64,000 nucleotides of DNA from CBDCGJ01 sp965238305. Lineage in GTDB: Bacteria > Pseudomonadota > Alphaproteobacteria > GCA-2731375. The notes beneath the pieces were generated by a model, which worked only from the letters and a program-made list of their open reading frames with translations, was not told the origin of the DNA and did no database searches. The stretch lies in assembly GCA_965238305.1 (NCBI GenBank), contig CBDEHK010000001.1, forward strand, positions 496,001-560,000, in the 5' to 3' direction. Made by a program: the position numbers and the translations under genes. Shown in pieces: positions 25,757 through 34,995 of the stretch. Position 1 is the stretch's first letter. The number at the start of each line of letters is the position of its first letter.

Positions 25757-26434
25757 CCAGTGCGCGAAAAAATGCCGGGTCCAGTCTTCGACCTGCCCAT
25801 CATGATTGTCATGACCAATTAAGTGCGTTTCCCGTGGCTGCGCACCGGCCAGAACCATACGATGAGCCGCGAACATCGTCCAGCGCTCCATCATCTCGCG
25901 GGTCATTTCCGGGTGAAACTGGATGCCATAGGCTTTGCCGTAACGGAAAGCTTGATTATGAAAGCGCTGCCCGGAGGCTAATAATTCACAGCCGGCCGGC
26001 AATTCAAATCCTTCGCCATGCCATTGATAAAACATCTGCTCGTCTGCGAACAATCCGACACCATCGCCAGTTGACCGCACCGGGTAATAGCCGATTTCGT
26101 GGTAGCCTTCGTCATTGTGGCGAACATCGGCACCCAAATGCCGGGCCAACATCTGCGCGCCCAAACAGACCCCTAAAAACGGTTTGTCCTCTTTCAGGGC
26201 CAAGCCGATCCAGTCCAATTCACTGCGGACAAAATCGAGATGATCGTCATTGGCGCTCATCGGCCCGCCAAATATGACGGCGCCGGCGTAACCATCCAAG
26301 GTATTCGGTAACGCTTCGCCGCAGGCATGGCGGCAAATCACCGGCTCATGCTCAAAAAGCTCTACCATTTGGCCGATGCGGCCAGGGTCTGAGGATTCTT
26401 GGTGGACAATCAATAAAATACGTTCACGCGTCAT
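25691..26434 (-). CDS. Class I glutamine amidotransferase-like protein
   Basis: 247 residues from the ATG at 26434. The catalytic Cys is in FLGVCLGAQMLARHLGA, the His-x-Glu pair in YGIQFHPEMT, and VIFGGPMSAND is the oxyanion region. This matches stand-alone GATase-1 proteins (GuaA-like GAT domain) of unknown acceptor. Its start is 49 bases after the DapA-like gene stop, so the two may form a unit. Confidence 0.9.
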   Translation of the reverse strand: MTRERILLIVHQESSDPGRIGQMVELFEHEPVICRHACGEALPNTLDGYAGAVIFGGPMSANDDHLDFVRSELDWIGLALKEDKPFLGVCLGAQMLARHLGADVRHNDEGYHEIGYYPVRSTGDGVGLFADEQMFYQWHGEGFELPAGCELLASGQRFHNQAFRYGKAYGIQFHPEMTREMMERWTMFAAHRMVLAGAQPRETHLIGHDNHDGQVEDWTRHFFAHWLSLGLEQGHVEARPRIAAAAE

Positions 26435-26483
26435 GGCAGTAAAAATATGCGGTTTTTCTGGGAAGAGCAACCTTTGCTGTTGT

Positions 26484-27395
26484 TTAGAACGTCGGTGGCA
26501 ACTTCGCCGCCCACCGCTCAACCAGGGCCAGGCCGAATTCGCTTGGTTTTTGCGCCGGACTGCGGTCATGAACATCGCCCAAAGCAAGGCGGCGCGCCGC
26601 CAACCGCTTGCCATAACAGAGCAGATGATCGATCGAGTGCATCAGGAATGAAAGCAGCGGCAGCAATTCAGCCCACATTTGATCGGCGACTTTTTCCTCG
26701 CCCGCTTCGAAGGCGGCAAATATCTGCGCCTGCAGGTCGCAGGCCTCGACCCCGGGAATGATGCCGACGCAACCGGCCCGCAAGCTATCGACCAGTTCTA
26801 AACCATTGCGGCCATTCAAAACCTGAAAGGCGCCTTCGGTATCGCGGATCAGTTGCTCGATATAAGTTGCCGGACCTTCCGCCTTCAGAATACTGACATT
26901 CGGATGGTTACGACGCAGGGTCGCGAAGCCCTGATTGGACATGCCAATGCCGATATATTCAGGCGCGTTCTGAATCCCCACCGGCAAAATCGCAGCGTCG
27001 GAGACGGCGCCATAAAACCGAATCAGTTCGGCTTCGCTGGCGCCTTTGACCGGTGGCGGTTGCAGAACCAGCCAGGCCGCCCCCAGGTCGGCCGCCGCCT
27101 GCGCCATTTCCCGTTGCCCGGCGATGCTGGGCTCGGCAATGGTTAGGCTGATCGGTAGGACGCCGGCGACGTCTTCCACGACCCATTCTAGCAATTGCCG
27201 CCGCTCCGCCATCGACAGCTTGTTGGTCTCCGTTGCCAGACCGCCGACGGCAATGCCGCTGATGCCTGTCCTAACGATTTTTTCCACCTGTCGCCGCATG
27301 GCGCTGCGATCCAGCTGTTGGTTTTCATCGAAGAAGGCATACAGCATCGGGTAAATGCCTTTGATCGGTTCCGAATTCGACACGTGGCCAGACAT
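26484..27395 (-). CDS. Dihydrodipicolinate synthase-family lyase/aldolase
   Basis: 303 residues. The barrel start GIYPMLYAFFDENQQLDRSA, the GGLATETNKLSMAERRQLLE motif, and the Schiff-base Lys in VSILKAEGP assign it to the DapA/NanA superfamily. The Tyr of the usual YNxP motif is replaced (GIQNAPEYIG), so it is not a standard dihydrodipicolinate synthase. The substrate is unknown. Divergent from the HisC-like gene, upstream of the amidotransferase. Confidence 0.85.
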   Translation of the reverse strand: MSGHVSNSEPIKGIYPMLYAFFDENQQLDRSAMRRQVEKIVRTGISGIAVGGLATETNKLSMAERRQLLEWVVEDVAGVLPISLTIAEPSIAGQREMAQAAADLGAAWLVLQPPPVKGASEAELIRFYGAVSDAAILPVGIQNAPEYIGIGMSNQGFATLRRNHPNVSILKAEGPATYIEQLIRDTEGAFQVLNGRNGLELVDSLRAGCVGIIPGVEACDLQAQIFAAFEAGEEKVADQMWAELLPLLSFLMHSIDHLLCYGKRLAARRLALGDVHDRSPAQKPSEFGLALVERWAAKLPPTF

Positions 27396-27482
27396 CTAGT
27401 CCTTTTCATTTGGTTTTCGCCATCGAATTGGGTTAGTTTGCGGCCTTCCAACCGACGACACAATCCCAAAGGTCAGGGCCCG

Positions 27483-28643
27483 ATGAGTAACAAAGAACGA
27501 CAAAGCGGCGGCCGCCGTAGTTTGATCAAACCCTTGGTGGACGCAATGCCGCTGTCGCTGGGCCCCAGAACGGAACGAAACTTACGCGCCGACGGTTTCG
27601 ACGGCGCAACCCATCGGATGAGTTTGAACGAATGCCCCTATCCACCCTCGCCGAGAGTCGCAGGCGCGGTCGCAGAAGTCGCCGCCGGCGTCAATCGATA
27701 TCCGGATGCCGGCTATACCGACCTGATCGACTTGATGAGTCAAGACCTCCAAGTACCGCGCCATCGCATCTTTTTCTCCGGCGGCAGCGATACGTTGTTA
27801 CAGGCGCTGGGTGAAATGGTCGTCGACGAGGACACTTCGGTGATTGTGCCGGACCCGTCCTTCGCACGTTATGGCATGGCGGCCCGGGTGCGTGGTGGTG
27901 ACGTGATCCCAGTGCCGGTGGCGCAAGATGGCCGCAACGACGTCGATGCCATGGTCGCCGCCGTGCGTGACGATACCCGCTTGATGTATGTCGCCAGCCC
28001 CAACAATCCGACCGGCCAGATGATCAACGCCGACGAAGTGAGGCGAATTTGCCGTGATACGCCCGCGCATGTGTTAGTGGCCTTCGATGAAGCCTATTTC
28101 GAATTCGCCCGCCATGCCGGTGGGCCGGATTGCCTGGAAATCATCAAGGCCGAACGTTCGGGACCTTGGGCGCTGTTGCGCACCTTCTCGAAAGCTTATG
28201 GCCTGGCCGGCGCGCGCATCGGTTACGTCATCAGCGGCTCCGACGAAGTTTCCGACGGCTTCAACAAAATCCGCACTTCGTTCAATTTAAATGCCTTCTC
28301 GCAAGCCGCCGCTTTGGCTGCCTACAAGGATCAGGATTATTGTCGCGAAATTGTCGGCAAAATGTCGGCGGAGCGTGACCGCTTGATGGCGGCGATGCGC
28401 GAGATGGGTCTGGAGCCGATGCCGTCGGTCGGTAATTTCTTCACCGTCACCATGCCCGGTCCCGGCCCTTTGATGGTTGAGGCGCTGTGGCGGCGCGGCA
28501 TCATGATCGGCGCCATTCGCACCCCGACGCCAGGTTTCGAAAACTGCATCCGCATCACCGTCGGGCTGCCGGAAGATGGCGACGCTTTCCTGGTCGCATT
28601 GAAAGACGAACTCGATAGTGGGCGGGTCTATCCGAAGACCTAG
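27483..28643 (+). CDS. HisC-like PLP-dependent aminotransferase
   Basis: 386 residues from the ATG at 27483; the open frame extends upstream antisense to the DapA-like gene. Fold-type I motifs: MSLNECPYPPSPRV, NRYPDAGYTDL, ASPNNPTGQMINADE, AFDEAYFEFA, and the PLP Lys in RTFSKAYGLAGARIGYV. The RIT end (CIRITVGLPED) is typical of histidinol-phosphate aminotransferases, but without his genes around it an aromatic or other amino donor role is equally possible. Confidence 0.9.
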   Translation: MSNKERQSGGRRSLIKPLVDAMPLSLGPRTERNLRADGFDGATHRMSLNECPYPPSPRVAGAVAEVAAGVNRYPDAGYTDLIDLMSQDLQVPRHRIFFSGGSDTLLQALGEMVVDEDTSVIVPDPSFARYGMAARVRGGDVIPVPVAQDGRNDVDAMVAAVRDDTRLMYVASPNNPTGQMINADEVRRICRDTPAHVLVAFDEAYFEFARHAGGPDCLEIIKAERSGPWALLRTFSKAYGLAGARIGYVISGSDEVSDGFNKIRTSFNLNAFSQAAALAAYKDQDYCREIVGKMSAERDRLMAAMREMGLEPMPSVGNFFTVTMPGPGPLMVEALWRRGIMIGAIRTPTPGFENCIRITVGLPEDGDAFLVALKDELDSGRVYPKT

Positions 28644-28684
28644 TATCTGTTCGTAGAATCACCGCGCCAGCCCAATCCCCCGTT

Positions 28685-28720
28685 CCTCTCGGTTTCCACT
28701 ACTTGGAATTCCAAGAGGTT
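28685..28720. promoter_or_regulatory. Palindromic operator candidate upstream of tetR-like gene
   Basis: A perfect 14-base palindrome, CTTGGAATTCCAAG, sits at 28702-28715 and is bracketed by CCTCT and AGAGG. It lies about 125 bases upstream of the TetR-family start and could be its autoregulatory site. There is no experimental or comparative support. Confidence 0.35.
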
Positions 28721-28841
28721 CCTTAATCTCCGACATGTAGCGGATTTTTCATCGCGAACAATTTCGCCAATAGGCTTTCGGTGTCATTCACATTTCCGTG
28801 CCCTGGTTTACATTCTAAAAGGTTCATTTTAATGTAGGGGC

Positions 28842-29420
28842 ATGGTTCGACGTAAGGAATATGATCGACAGGAGGTCTTGGACAGGGCCGTCAATCTGTT
28901 TTGGCTGAAAGGCTACAAAGCCTCTTCGATGGCTAATATTGTCCATGCAACCGGGTTGAATACGGCGAGCATGTACAAAGAGTTCGGCGATAAGGACGGC
29001 CTGTTCGAGGAAGCGCTTGAATATTATGGCGAGAACATTCTTTCCCATCGTACCCAGATCTTGATTGATCAACCTGACATAGACGGTATCAAGGCGTTTC
29101 TCGAAAATGTCGTCAATGGGGCGGTCGGCGCGGAATACAAGGGTTGCCTGATGATGAACCATCTTGCCCAGAAACATTCCATCAGCCCCCAAGCGGCAAT
29201 ACTCATCAGTGATTTTTGCGTAAAAATGGAAAGCTTGTTGGAAACCGCATTTCGCAATGCGCAGGCCAATGGTGAAATTTCCACCGGCAAAGATCCAGCG
29301 GTATTGGCGAGTTTTGTCATGTGTTGTGTTCATGGCTTGGTTTTGTACGGGCGGCACCCGAACAAAAAGGATGATATCCCCAAACTCCAAGAAGTTTTGT
29401 TCGCTGCTTTGGGGACGTAA
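28842..29420 (+). CDS. TetR family transcriptional regulator
   Basis: 192 residues. The N-terminal helix-turn-helix is in SSMANIVHATGLNTASMYKE, followed by FGDKDGLFEEALEYY, the standard TetR pattern. The C-terminal ligand domain is variable. It probably represses itself and the SnoaL-like gene downstream. Confidence 0.92.
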   Translation: MVRRKEYDRQEVLDRAVNLFWLKGYKASSMANIVHATGLNTASMYKEFGDKDGLFEEALEYYGENILSHRTQILIDQPDIDGIKAFLENVVNGAVGAEYKGCLMMNHLAQKHSISPQAAILISDFCVKMESLLETAFRNAQANGEISTGKDPAVLASFVMCCVHGLVLYGRHPNKKDDIPKLQEVLFAALGT

Positions 29421-29454
29421 CTGGTCACCGCGACTTGATAAGTAAGTTTTATGT

Positions 29455-29483
29455 TTGACATATTAAAACGATCATTTGAGTAT
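29455..29483 (+). promoter_or_regulatory. Promoter candidate for the SnoaL-like gene
   Basis: TTGACA at 29455 is followed after 17 bases by GAGTAT, a perfect -35 with a weak -10. It lies between the TetR gene and the SnoaL-like gene, about 90 bases before its ATG, so the latter may be transcribed separately. Confidence 0.35.
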
Positions 29484-29570
29484 GAAGATGAACTTATCTT
29501 CCGTGTTGAATTGATTCAAATAGACGGAACTTAGAGTTCGCAGCCACTTCAAACTAAGGAGATCACGGAT

Positions 29571-29984
29571 ATGTCAATCAAAGAAACTGCGATGGAATTT
29601 TTTGAAGCTTGTGAAACGGGAAAAGGCGGAGAGGCCTGCGCCCATTGGTGCCAAGACAATGCCAGTTTTTCCTGTCAGGCCGACGCGCTCGCCGATGTGA
29701 CGACAATTTCAGGCTATGCCGACTGGGTGCAGGGATTGCAGACGCCGATCCCGGATGGGGATTTTGAAGTGAAAGCTTTTGCCAGCGATGAAGAACGCGG
29801 CCGGGTGATCGCTGCGGCGGTGTTTAGTGGTACGCAAACGGGCGAAGGTGGGCCGGTTGCGCCGACGGGTAAAGCCGCCGCAACCGACTATGTCTATGTC
29901 ATGGACTTCGAGGGCGACAAGATCCGTCACATGACGAAAATCTGGAACGACGGCTATGCCCTAAGGATGCTCGGCTGGGCGTAA
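29571..29984 (+). CDS. SnoaL/NTF2-like protein
   Basis: 137 residues. MEFFEACETGKGGEACAHWC and YVYVMDFEGDKIRHMTKIWND match the cone-shaped NTF2-like fold of SnoaL-type proteins (small hydrolases, isomerases or ligand binders). AAGGAG precedes the ATG. Its last 24 bases overlap the convergent thioesterase gene. It follows a TetR gene that may control it. Confidence 0.82.
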   Translation: MSIKETAMEFFEACETGKGGEACAHWCQDNASFSCQADALADVTTISGYADWVQGLQTPIPDGDFEVKAFASDEERGRVIAAAVFSGTQTGEGGPVAPTGKAAATDYVYVMDFEGDKIRHMTKIWNDGYALRMLGWA

Positions 29985-30470
29985 CTCGATCGCCCGGCCA
30001 GCCTGTTCCGGGCGCGGCAGTTTGGCGTGAACGGCGGCGAGAGCTTGCAATTTTTCGTCGGCCCCCACCGGAAACGGCGCCGCTTTTGGACCGGCCATAT
30101 CGACATGCAGAAGCATCTGCTCATTGGTTGCCAACAAATCGTCATTGTCGCTTCGATACATACAATGGATCAGATGAATTCGTTTACGATCCGCTTTCAA
30201 CACATAAGTGGTGACGTAATAAGCTTCATCAACGGCGATTTCCAACAGATAGACGACATGGGTTTCTAGAGTGTAGATGGTCCCGCCGTGCTTTTCCCGG
30301 TAGACCGCGCCAATGCCAATTAAGTCCATCAGCTCGTCGGTCGCCAGCCCGGTCGCCAAGACGTAAAATGCTTCGCTCATATGACCGTTATAATCGATCC
30401 ATTCCGGCTTCACGCGCCCTTCGATCAAGCGCAGCGGCCCGTTGTCGGACAGCTTGGTAGCGAGGGACAT
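29961..30470 (-). CDS. Hotdog-fold acyl-CoA thioesterase
   Basis: 169 residues. PEWIDYNGHMSEAFYVLA is the hotdog active-site region (D-x-N-G-H) and TLETHVVYLLEIAVDEAYYV the second half. The motif resembles the thioesterase paired with carnitine dehydrogenase (betainyl-CoA type), though no carnitine genes are near. Last gene of the minus-strand block with lysE, ydcF and ytoQ. Confidence 0.85.
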   Translation of the reverse strand: MSLATKLSDNGPLRLIEGRVKPEWIDYNGHMSEAFYVLATGLATDELMDLIGIGAVYREKHGGTIYTLETHVVYLLEIAVDEAYYVTTYVLKADRKRIHLIHCMYRSDNDDLLATNEQMLLHVDMAGPKAAPFPVGADEKLQALAAVHAKLPRPEQAGRAIELRPAEHP

Positions 30471-30482
30471 CGGGGAAAACTC

Positions 30483-31121
30483 CTACCTATTGGCGACCAG
30501 ATGGATCGCGATACCGGCAAAGATCGACGCCGTCAACCAGCGCCGGAGCCGCAAGGCGGACGGATTTCGCAAGGTGCTGACTGAAATGCGGCGCGCCAAC
30601 AAAGCAAAAAACAGATTGATGCTATTGCCGAGCAGATTGAAAATCAGGCCCAAAATAATGAATTGTGCAAAGACGCTGCCACGTTCCGGATCGGTAAACT
30701 GCGGCACAAAAGCAAGATAGAAAAAGGCCGACTTCGGGTTCAGAATATTAGTGACGAACCCTTGACGGTAAGATTGCCAGGCCACGGCCCGCCCGCCATT
30801 ATCGCCCTCGGCGCGGTCGCTACCGACTTTGTCACGGATCGCCCGCCAAGCCAGATAAATGAGATAAGCCGCACCCAAATAACGGACAAAGGTGAAGGTC
30901 AAAGGGTTCAACGCCAATAGGGCTGCCAGACCGGTTGCCGCGATAAGGCAATTGACGAAGGAGCCGGACCCAAGCCCCAGCACGGCGACGACGGTGATCC
31001 AAGTATTGCCGCCCAAACCGCGGCCGACGGCGAAAAACATCCCCGGTCCCGGCGCCACACCGACCAGGAAAGCCGCAAACAGGAAAGCGGAAAAAGCCGC
31101 CGCGTCGGGAAGTAGATGCAT
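30483..31121 (-). CDS. LysE/RhtB family amino-acid exporter
   Basis: 212 residues with about six membrane helices. FLVGVAPGPGMFFAVGRGLG is the LysE signature and YLGAAYLIYLAWRAIRDK the helix-3 region. Probably exports an amino acid or derivative from the cytoplasm. The thioesterase gene begins 12 bases after its stop. Confidence 0.92.
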   Translation of the reverse strand: MHLLPDAAAFSAFLFAAFLVGVAPGPGMFFAVGRGLGGNTWITVVAVLGLGSGSFVNCLIAATGLAALLALNPLTFTFVRYLGAAYLIYLAWRAIRDKVGSDRAEGDNGGRAVAWQSYRQGFVTNILNPKSAFFYLAFVPQFTDPERGSVFAQFIILGLIFNLLGNSINLFFALLARRISVSTLRNPSALRLRRWLTASIFAGIAIHLVANR

Positions 31122-31133
31122 AATAGCGCCGGT

Positions 31134-31774
31134 TTAGCGGAATTTCGACGGTCTGCATAGCTGCCAGACCACCAGCCAATGGAAATAGACCGCTTCCCGC
31201 AACAACCACAGCCAGCCCCTGCCCTTGAGCCGTAAGTGATCTTCCCCGCCGCACGGTGTCATGGCATAGCCAAAACCACGGGCCAGCCGCAGGCTGCGGG
31301 CCAAATGCAGCCGGCTAGTGACCAGGATATGCTCAATATCATTTGCTGGCGGCAATAACGGCTTCAAATTGGTAAAATTTTCCCGGGTGTTGACCGAGCG
31401 TTCTTCCAGCACCAATCGCGATCTCTCGATGCCGGCGGCGACCAACCATTCAGCCGCCTGGGCCGCTTCCGATTGTGGCATCGGGCCGGTCACGCCGCCC
31501 AAGAGATAGATTTTCTTCTCCGCCGGTAATTCGCGGCCCGGGCCAGGCGGGTTTTGAAAGCAGCAGTAATGCCATGTCGGTTGGGCCTGAGGCCAAGCAC
31601 GACAATGTCACCCGCCGCAGCCGCCGCACTTGGCGCCCCCCGCGCCTGTCGCCAAACATGCAGCAGCGCCCAGAGGCCGGTTAGGCCGGCGGTCGACAAG
31701 CCAATGCCGGCCGTAAGCAGCAAAGCCAACCAGCCGTCGATGCCGACAGACCGTATTCGCGCGCTGGTCGACAA
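31134..31774 (-). pseudogene. YdcF/ElyC/SanA (DUF218) protein, frameshifted
   Basis: Two frames together make one DUF218 protein of about 213 residues. The 5' part (from 31774) has a membrane segment and GDIVVLGLRPNRHGITAAF ending in RLARAAN. The 3' part continues KKIYLLGGVTGPMPQSEAA and ERSVNTRENFTNLKPLL, the family's acidic/Arg motifs. Adding one base near 31529 would read RLARAAELPAEKKIYLLGG without a break. So it is a one-base deletion in the genome or a sequencing error. It lies between ytoQ and lysE in a minus-strand operon. Confidence 0.8.
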
Positions 31775-31777
31775 GGT

Positions 31778-32248
31778 CTATGCAGCGCTGGTCAAATCAC
31801 CCTTGATCACATAAGTCAGCAGTTGCACCACCTGCGTCGGGGTTTCTGCCACGGCCAAAGCAGCGGCATCAACCTCTTTCAAGGCGTGGGTCAAAGCCGG
31901 ATCGTGCAAGGTGATGATCGATGTGCCCATGGCGGCGGCAAAGCCCGCATCGAAAGCGGCATTCCATTGTTTATACTTGTCGCCAAACCGAACGACGACG
32001 ATATCGGCCCGTTCGATTAATGTGCGGGTCCGAATAGCATTGACTTTGGCACCCTTGTTATCTTTCCAAAACGGTTTATCCTCGCCCCCCAGGATCGCCA
32101 CGCCACAATCGTCGCTTGAATCATGATCGGTATTGGGAGAGACGAACTCGACCGGCAGGTTAGCCGCCGCCGCCCCGGCGGTGATTTGCTCGCGCCAGTC
32201 GCTATGGATTTCGCCGGATAAATAGATTGTCCACATTTGATTGCTCAT
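31778..32248 (-). CDS. YtoQ family protein
   Basis: 156 residues. MWTIYLSGEIHSDWREQI and FVSPNTDHDSSDDCGVAILG, ending in KQWNAAFDAGFAAAMG, identify the small YtoQ family, related in fold to nucleoside 2-deoxyribosyltransferases. Its activity is not known. GAGGAC precedes the ATG. First gene of the minus-strand block. Confidence 0.87.
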   Translation of the reverse strand: MSNQMWTIYLSGEIHSDWREQITAGAAAANLPVEFVSPNTDHDSSDDCGVAILGGEDKPFWKDNKGAKVNAIRTRTLIERADIVVVRFGDKYKQWNAAFDAGFAAAMGTSIITLHDPALTHALKEVDAAALAVAETPTQVVQLLTYVIKGDLTSAA

Positions 32249-32322
32249 GATTGTCCTCTTTACGTTGGATTTCCCAGATTCTGTACCTAATATAACGCGC
32301 TTAACAATGAAGGAGTATGTAT

Positions 32323-33447
32323 ATGTTACCGCTTACAGGGATCAAGGTCATTGAAATGGGGCAAAATCTGGCCGGTCCTTATGCTGGATATATCCTGGCG
32401 ATGCTGGGGGCCGACGTGATCAAGGTCGAACGGCCCGACAGCGGTGACGACGCCCGGGCCTGGGGGCCGCCCTTTGTCGACGATATCGGCGCCTTGTTTC
32501 AGGCCGTCAATGGCAACAAAAAATCCATCACCATTGATTACAAGGATGCGGCGGACCGCGAGCAGCTTTTTGGCCTGATCGAAAGCGCAGATGTGGTGGT
32601 GCAAAATCTGCGTCCAGGGGTGATGGAAGAATTAGGCTTCGATGCCGAAACCCTGCGGCGGCGCAATCCGGCCTTGGTTTATTGCGCCATGGGCGCTTAT
32701 GGCCATAAAGGGCCGATGAAACATCAACCTGGATACGAGCCGATTGTGCAAGCTTTCGGAGGTTTGATGATGTTGAGCGGTCATGATGGCGCGCCGCCGA
32801 TCCGCCTCGGCACGCAAGCCTTGGATCAAGGCTCCGCGATGTGGGCCGCGATGGGGATCTTGGCGGCACTGACCAGTCGGGCCCGTACCGGCGACGGCTG
32901 CGTTGTCGACACCTCGTTGTTTGAAACCGCCCTTGGTTGGCTGACCATCGCGCATTCGTCCTATGCGGCCAGCGGCAAGCCGCCGGTTCGCCACCCGACC
33001 GGCAGCGCCCGGGTCGTCCCGTTTGAAGCTTTTGCCACCGCTGACGGTCCGCTGATCATTACCGCCGCGAACAACCGCTTGTTTTTGAAATTGGCGACCG
33101 CTCTTGGACACCCGGAATGGGCCGAGGACGAACGTTTTATCGACAATGCCGACCGGCAAGCGCATCGGGATCAATTGATGGAACTGATGGAAGCCGAACT
33201 TGGCCACCACGACCGGGCCCATTGGGGCAAGGTTCTTGCCGCTGTCGGCGTGCCTTCGGCCCCGGTGCAGACTATTCCGGAAGTCTCCGTCCATCCGCAA
33301 ACCGACGCGGTTGCGATGATCATGCCCGTGCCGGGACTGGATTTCCGCACCATGGGGCTGCCGCTCTCCTTCGATGGCGAACGCGGAGCGATATCGACCG
33401 CCGCCCCCGCGCTCGGCCAACATAACGATGAGATCTTGCAAAAATGA
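32323..33447 (+). CDS. CaiB/BaiF (class III) CoA-transferase
   Basis: 374 residues. The ATG at 32323 has AAGGAG seven bases upstream; the ATG at 32317 is too close to it. Signatures: GQNLAGPYAGYILAMLGADV, IKVERPDSGDDAR, and NLRPGVMEELGFDAETL. Moves CoA between an acyl-CoA donor and a carboxylic acid. Its stop overlaps the start of the acyl-CoA ligase by four bases, so both likely act on the same type of acid. Confidence 0.93.
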   Translation: MLPLTGIKVIEMGQNLAGPYAGYILAMLGADVIKVERPDSGDDARAWGPPFVDDIGALFQAVNGNKKSITIDYKDAADREQLFGLIESADVVVQNLRPGVMEELGFDAETLRRRNPALVYCAMGAYGHKGPMKHQPGYEPIVQAFGGLMMLSGHDGAPPIRLGTQALDQGSAMWAAMGILAALTSRARTGDGCVVDTSLFETALGWLTIAHSSYAASGKPPVRHPTGSARVVPFEAFATADGPLIITAANNRLFLKLATALGHPEWAEDERFIDNADRQAHRDQLMELMEAELGHHDRAHWGKVLAAVGVPSAPVQTIPEVSVHPQTDAVAMIMPVPGLDFRTMGLPLSFDGERGAISTAAPALGQHNDEILQK

Positions 33448-34979
33448 CCATGAGTCAAGCCGCTATGCTGGCCAAAGCCGCCTGGAGCCATGGTGACCGC
33501 CCCGCCGTGTCCTTGGGTCGCGAAGTGATTTGGGATTATCAAACTTTGTCGGCGCGGGTCGCCAAGCTGGCGGGTGGCTTGCACCATGAATTCAAGCTGC
33601 CGCCAGGGGCCCGCGTTGCCATCGCCATGAAGAATAGCCCGGCTTATTTGGAAGTGCTCTATGCGATTTGGCATGCTGGCTTCGCCGCCGTCCCGATCAA
33701 TGCCAAGCTGCATCCCCGTGAGTTTGCTTTTATTCTGGAAAATAGCGGTGCCAGCCTATGTTTTGTCAGCCATGATCTGGCCGAGGCGATCACGCCGCTG
33801 AGCCAGGAAATCGACAGTCTTCGCCATGTCATCGATGTTTCTAGCCAGGCCTATCTGAACTTGCACGATAACCAGGCGGTTGCGGTCGCGGACACCGGCG
33901 GGGACGATCTGGCCTGGCTGTTCTATACCTCCGGCACCACCGGCCAGCCAAAAGGGGCAATGCTGACGAACCGCAATCTGACGTCGATGGTGATGAGTTA
34001 TTTTGCCGACGTCGACACGATCAGCGAACAAGACTGCATGATCCATTGTGCGCCTTTCAGTCACGGCTCCGGCCTTTATGGTTTGCCCCATGTCGCCAAA
34101 GCGGCCAATAACATCTTCCCCGCCAGCGGCGGTTTCGATCTGGCGGAATGCCTAGGCCTGATCGCCCATTGGCAGAATTGCAGCTTTTTTTTCGCCCCCA
34201 CCATGCTCACCCGCCTGGTCAATGCACCGCAATTGAATGATACCAACATCGCCAATTTGAAGACCATCATTTATGGCGGTGGACCGATGTATGTGGAAGA
34301 TACCCGGCAGGCACTTGAAGCCCTGGGCCCAATACTGGTGCAGATTTTCGGCCAGGGCGAAGCGCCTATGACGATCACTGCCCTATCAAAAGCAATGCAT
34401 CGCGAACGCCGGCATCCGCGCTTTCTTGACCGCCTAGGCTCCGCCGGTATTGCCCGCACCGACGTCGATGTGCGTGTCGTCGATGAGAATGACCATGATG
34501 TGGCGGTCGGCGAAACCGGCGAAATCATCTGTCGCGGCGATGTTGTCATGGCCGGTTATTACAATAACCCCGCGGCCAGCGCCGAGACCTTGCGCGGCGG
34601 CTGGTTGCATACCGGTGACGTTGGCGCCTTCGACGAAGAAGGTTTTCTGACCCTGAAGGACCGGGCCAAGGACATGATCATTTCCGGTGGCAGCAACATT
34701 TACCCCCGCGAAATTGAAGAAGTGTTGCTGCGCCATCCGGGTGTGCTGGAATGTTCGGTGATCGGCAAAGCGCATCCCGACTGGGGCGAAGAGGTGATCG
34801 CCTTTGTCGTCCCCAAAGACGGTGGCAACGTCGACGACGCGGCCCTCGACCAACTCTGCCTCGACCATATCGCCCGCTTCAAACGCCCAAAGCACTATCA
34901 CTTCATCGACCGCCTGCCGAAAAATAACTACGGTAAAGTCCTGAAGACGGAACTACGGGCGTCACTCGATCAGAATTAA
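33444..34979 (+). CDS. Acyl-CoA synthetase (AMP-forming)
   Basis: 511 residues. The phosphate loop is LFYTSGTTGQPKGAMLTN, IFGQGEAPMTITAL replaces the usual YGxTE with FGQGE, and GWLHTGDVGAFDEEGFL plus DRAKDMIISGGSNIYPREIE are the later motifs. The catalytic Lys is in PKNNYGKVLKTELR. A fatty or aromatic acid activator; the substrate is not predictable. Confidence 0.93.
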   Translation: MTMSQAAMLAKAAWSHGDRPAVSLGREVIWDYQTLSARVAKLAGGLHHEFKLPPGARVAIAMKNSPAYLEVLYAIWHAGFAAVPINAKLHPREFAFILENSGASLCFVSHDLAEAITPLSQEIDSLRHVIDVSSQAYLNLHDNQAVAVADTGGDDLAWLFYTSGTTGQPKGAMLTNRNLTSMVMSYFADVDTISEQDCMIHCAPFSHGSGLYGLPHVAKAANNIFPASGGFDLAECLGLIAHWQNCSFFFAPTMLTRLVNAPQLNDTNIANLKTIIYGGGPMYVEDTRQALEALGPILVQIFGQGEAPMTITALSKAMHRERRHPRFLDRLGSAGIARTDVDVRVVDENDHDVAVGETGEIICRGDVVMAGYYNNPAASAETLRGGWLHTGDVGAFDEEGFLTLKDRAKDMIISGGSNIYPREIEEVLLRHPGVLECSVIGKAHPDWGEEVIAFVVPKDGGNVDDAALDQLCLDHIARFKRPKHYHFIDRLPKNNYGKVLKTELRASLDQN

Positions 34980-34995
34980 CCTTAGAACTGCAGTT

